Source: Sphagnum compactum
Lineage: Eukaryota; Bryophyta; Sphagnopsida; Sphagnales
DNA: 64,000 nt
Direction of reading: 5' to 3'
Assembly (NCBI GenBank): GCA_965153455.1
Contig: OZ234503.1
Location: 7,222,157 to 7,286,156 of the forward strand
Each line of letters begins with the position of its first letter. Position 1 is the stretch's first letter. A program made the translations under genes and the position numbers. Positions 61,878 through 64,000 of this stretch are shown piece by piece. Under the pieces are notes generated by a model. It was not told where the DNA came from, did no database searches, and was given only the letters and a program-made list of their open reading frames with translations.

Positions 61878-62640
61878 CTTCACCTCCTCAAAACACACGC
61901 ACACACAAACACACACACACACACAACTCTCTGCCTCTGTCTCTCTGAGCTTGACCTAATGTCCGCAACTGGTCCAAAATGTATGCTGTAAGAGACAATC
62001 GCTGAGGATCTTTTTCCTTACTACGACTGCTGGTCAGCTCAGATGCAAATTTCGTCTCTGGGACAACATTGCACTGCAGAAGCGCCTTGCTAAAACCTAC
62101 ACGTACACGAAACAGCGTAACACCTCCAATCTTTGAAGTTGATACAGACAGTTCTTAGAGGAGCACAGACACTATTGACAGTCTAAAAATACAAAGACGG
62201 AGGAGATGGACACATATTCTGCCGAGCCAGCCCCCTTCTCCAAACCTCAAACCTAAAACCACTCTCTTGTTCGACTTGTTTCTTCTTCTTCTTCGTCGTC
62301 TTCGGCTTCTTCGTCTTGTTTCTTCGTCTTCGTCGTCTTCTTCTTCCCTTGCAAAAAAAAACAGAGGGAAAAAAAGAAACTCTGAAACAAAAGCTAGAAA
62401 AACGAGTTACCGCTTCTTCTCACAAGCTATACGGATACAAAAACAAGGCTGGGGGAAACGATTGCGAACTAAAACCAGTTACAAATCACAAACAAAACTC
62501 ATGCATCGATGCATTTGTCACCGATAAAATTTCTCTCGGCGAACTCTCTGCAAACATCACGAAGGAGACGCAGGAGACACAGACGGAGGAGACGAGAGAG
62601 AGACGAGAATGGGAAGAAGATTGGCGGGAGCTGAGATCCG
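61878..62640 (-). other. RFC3 upstream region with (CA)n and CTT-rich runs
   Basis: Leader and promoter side of RFC3. It holds a (CA)n run near 61893-61925, a TCTTCTTC/TCGTC-rich stretch at 62280-62350, and plus-strand frames that are only products of this low complexity. Confidence 0.5.
62620..62627 (+). promoter_or_regulatory. E2F-type site ATTGGCGG upstream of RFC3
   Basis: ATTGGCGG fits the degenerate E2F consensus WTTSSCSS. Replication genes, RFC subunits among them, are common E2F targets in plants. It lies about 740 bp from the ATG, which is far unless a long leader or 5' intron is present. Confidence 0.3.
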
Positions 62641-63000
62641 AATGCCGGATTAGCTCGCTAATCATGATTAGAGACCAGTCGCCAGCCCTAATCAGGGAGG
62701 AATCAATCCTCGCCTTATCAAAAGCTTCGGAACACGTGATTAATCCAGTGGGCGGAATACTCGAACCATTAACTAATCAAGATTAGAGGCTGGATTAGGG
62801 AATGGATACATGATTAGAGACCAGATAATCAAGGGGATGGATGAAATCCTCTTCTTATTATTATTCTTAAGGTTCCAAAACACACGATTAGTTACCTACC
62901 TAGTGGGCGGAATAATCGAACCATTAACTAATCAAGATTAGAGGCTTGATTAGGGACTGGATCTATGATTAGAGACCAGCTAATCAGGGGGATGATTTTA
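62640..63000. repeat. Diverged ~150-bp tandem repeat, about three units
   Basis: TGATTAGAGACCAG occurs at 62664, 62811 and 62965 (spacings 147 and 154). Between them, GTGGGCGGAATA, TCGAACCATTAACTAATCAA and GATTAGAGGCTGGATTAGGG recur in units two and three. The first unit is the most diverged and contains CACGTG. Confidence 0.85.
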
Positions 63001-64000
63001 TAGTATAATATAATTTTGGAAATTGCTTTCAAAATGAAATTTTTTAAAGTGGCAAGATTATGATTTTTAGTGCTAAACAATAAAGAGACTTGATAATATA
63101 ACAATGTAATTATCCATAAGGAAAGAAAATTTAACCAAAAGACTAAGCCATGATGTGTGATAACACTTCAAAATTATCCATGACAATGACAATTGCACAA
63201 GTCTTTCAATAATGTTAAAGGTATGATAAATCATGTGTTTCTTTTTAAAAGTTCATTATTTGTATCCTTAATTTTTATATTAGTAAATGCTTGTCAAGAA
63301 AAAGTAGCAAATCTCAAAATTGTAACCTTTTTTTGCGTTTCATTATGTTTATTGTGAATAAAAAAATTCAAATTGATGGTAAAATAATATTGACCACCTA
63401 AATAACATTAAAACTCATATGCACTCGTCCCCAAAATGTAAGACGTGTCATCCTTTGATCTTGACATAAACATATACCTAACACAATATCTATTCAATGT
63501 GGAACAAATACACATATTAATCTTTTTATAGGTCGATCTAGTACTACACTATACATAAGAAAAGAAAAGATCATAATTTCTATTGTTAAGATAGGAGTTT
63601 TTTTTAACAAGTGAAGGTGTATGATGGTTAGAACAACAAACCTAAGCACAAAACGAATCAACATTTGTTGAATGCCTTTCATATTAGAACTTGTCTAATG
63701 GTAAATTCAATATTCGAAAATATCATTTGCATGGATTAGACAAAAAAAGGTTTGAGTTTAGTTTTTTCATGCAAACAAAACACCTACTCCTTCATTTCAA
63801 CATTTTAAGCACAATGATTATGGTCATCCAAGATTTTGGTGCATGGAATCTCATTGAACGATTAGAGTTTTCAACTATGAACATGAAAGTTAGCATTTGC
63901 TTCCTTGTTGCCATCTTAATTCTCATTTTTAAACTATTGCAAGTTGACATGATATTATATTTCACAAACAAGAAACATGTTGAACATTTCACTTTCTAGA
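63001..64000. other. Intergenic, no gene seen
   Basis: AT-rich. A 102-codon open frame at 63691-63999 on the plus strand has no recognisable domain and probably arises by chance. Confidence 0.45.

Noticed and set aside
62267-62786. Plus-strand frames of 86 and 156 codons upstream of RFC3
   Set aside because: They arise from CTT/TCG-rich low-complexity DNA and lie in the RFC3 upstream region; one begins with TTG.
1-64000. tRNA, rRNA or organelle-derived inserts
   Set aside because: No B-box with a matching cloverleaf and no recognisable plastid or mitochondrial gene could be read by eye; a tRNAscan or BLAST run would be needed to exclude small ones.

Overview
The window is nuclear DNA of a land plant. 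The evidence is intron-split genes with GT-AG junctions, proteins that align best with plant orthologues (a DREB2-type AP2/ERF factor, a plant SASA-domain esterase, replication factor C subunit 3, phosphoacetylglucosamine mutase), Arabidopsis-type CCCTAAA motifs, and long AT-rich intergenic DNA full of simple repeats. The low gene density (four confident genes in 64 kb) suggests a medium or large genome. I cannot tell fern, lycophyte, gymnosperm or angiosperm from the sequence.

Layout. 0-5 kb: a patchwork of tandem repeats (a 108-bp hairpin unit, a telomere-like duplication, a 61-bp unit, a 55/55/58-bp higher-order array and a ragged ~60-120-bp array) leading to a possible but unrecognised first exon at 4984-5673 (+). 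5.8-24.5 kb: a gene desert with faint transposon-like relics, interleaved inverted repeats at 14.65 kb, a 93-bp duplication at 20.7 kb and a GC-rich six-unit array at 22.0-22.7 kb. 24.6-25.8 kb (-): DREB2-like transcription factor with a TATA box near 26.45 kb. 26.5-43.1 kb: repeats, including two of the three copies of a 310-330-bp dispersed repeat, long G/C homopolymers and microsatellites. 43.2-49.6 kb: phosphoacetylglucosamine mutase on the minus strand (9 coding exons, 579 aa), flanked by a 1.1-kb inverted duplication of its own 5' end. 51.7-53.1 kb (-): a SASA-domain carbohydrate esterase (3 exons, 277 aa). 58.3-61.9 kb (-): RFC3 (11 coding exons, 354 aa). 62.6-63.0 kb: a ~150-bp repeat upstream of RFC3.

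The genes look like independent housekeeping or regulatory loci: UDP-GlcNAc synthesis, cell-wall or glycan deacetylation, DNA replication, and stress transcription. The most notable structure is the inverted duplication at the mutase locus. The head of the gene (5' leader, exon 1, intron 1, most of exon 2) is copied in reverse orientation just beyond the gene's 3' end, with about 13 substitutions and one 6-nt indel counted by eye over 1.1 kb. This arrangement can produce convergent transcripts and a long hairpin RNA. It resembles known plant loci where inverted gene copies set off silencing, but no silencing can be shown from sequence alone.

All exon boundaries were placed by hand from splice signals, reading-frame phase and remembered plant protein families. 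No alignment or transcript data were available.
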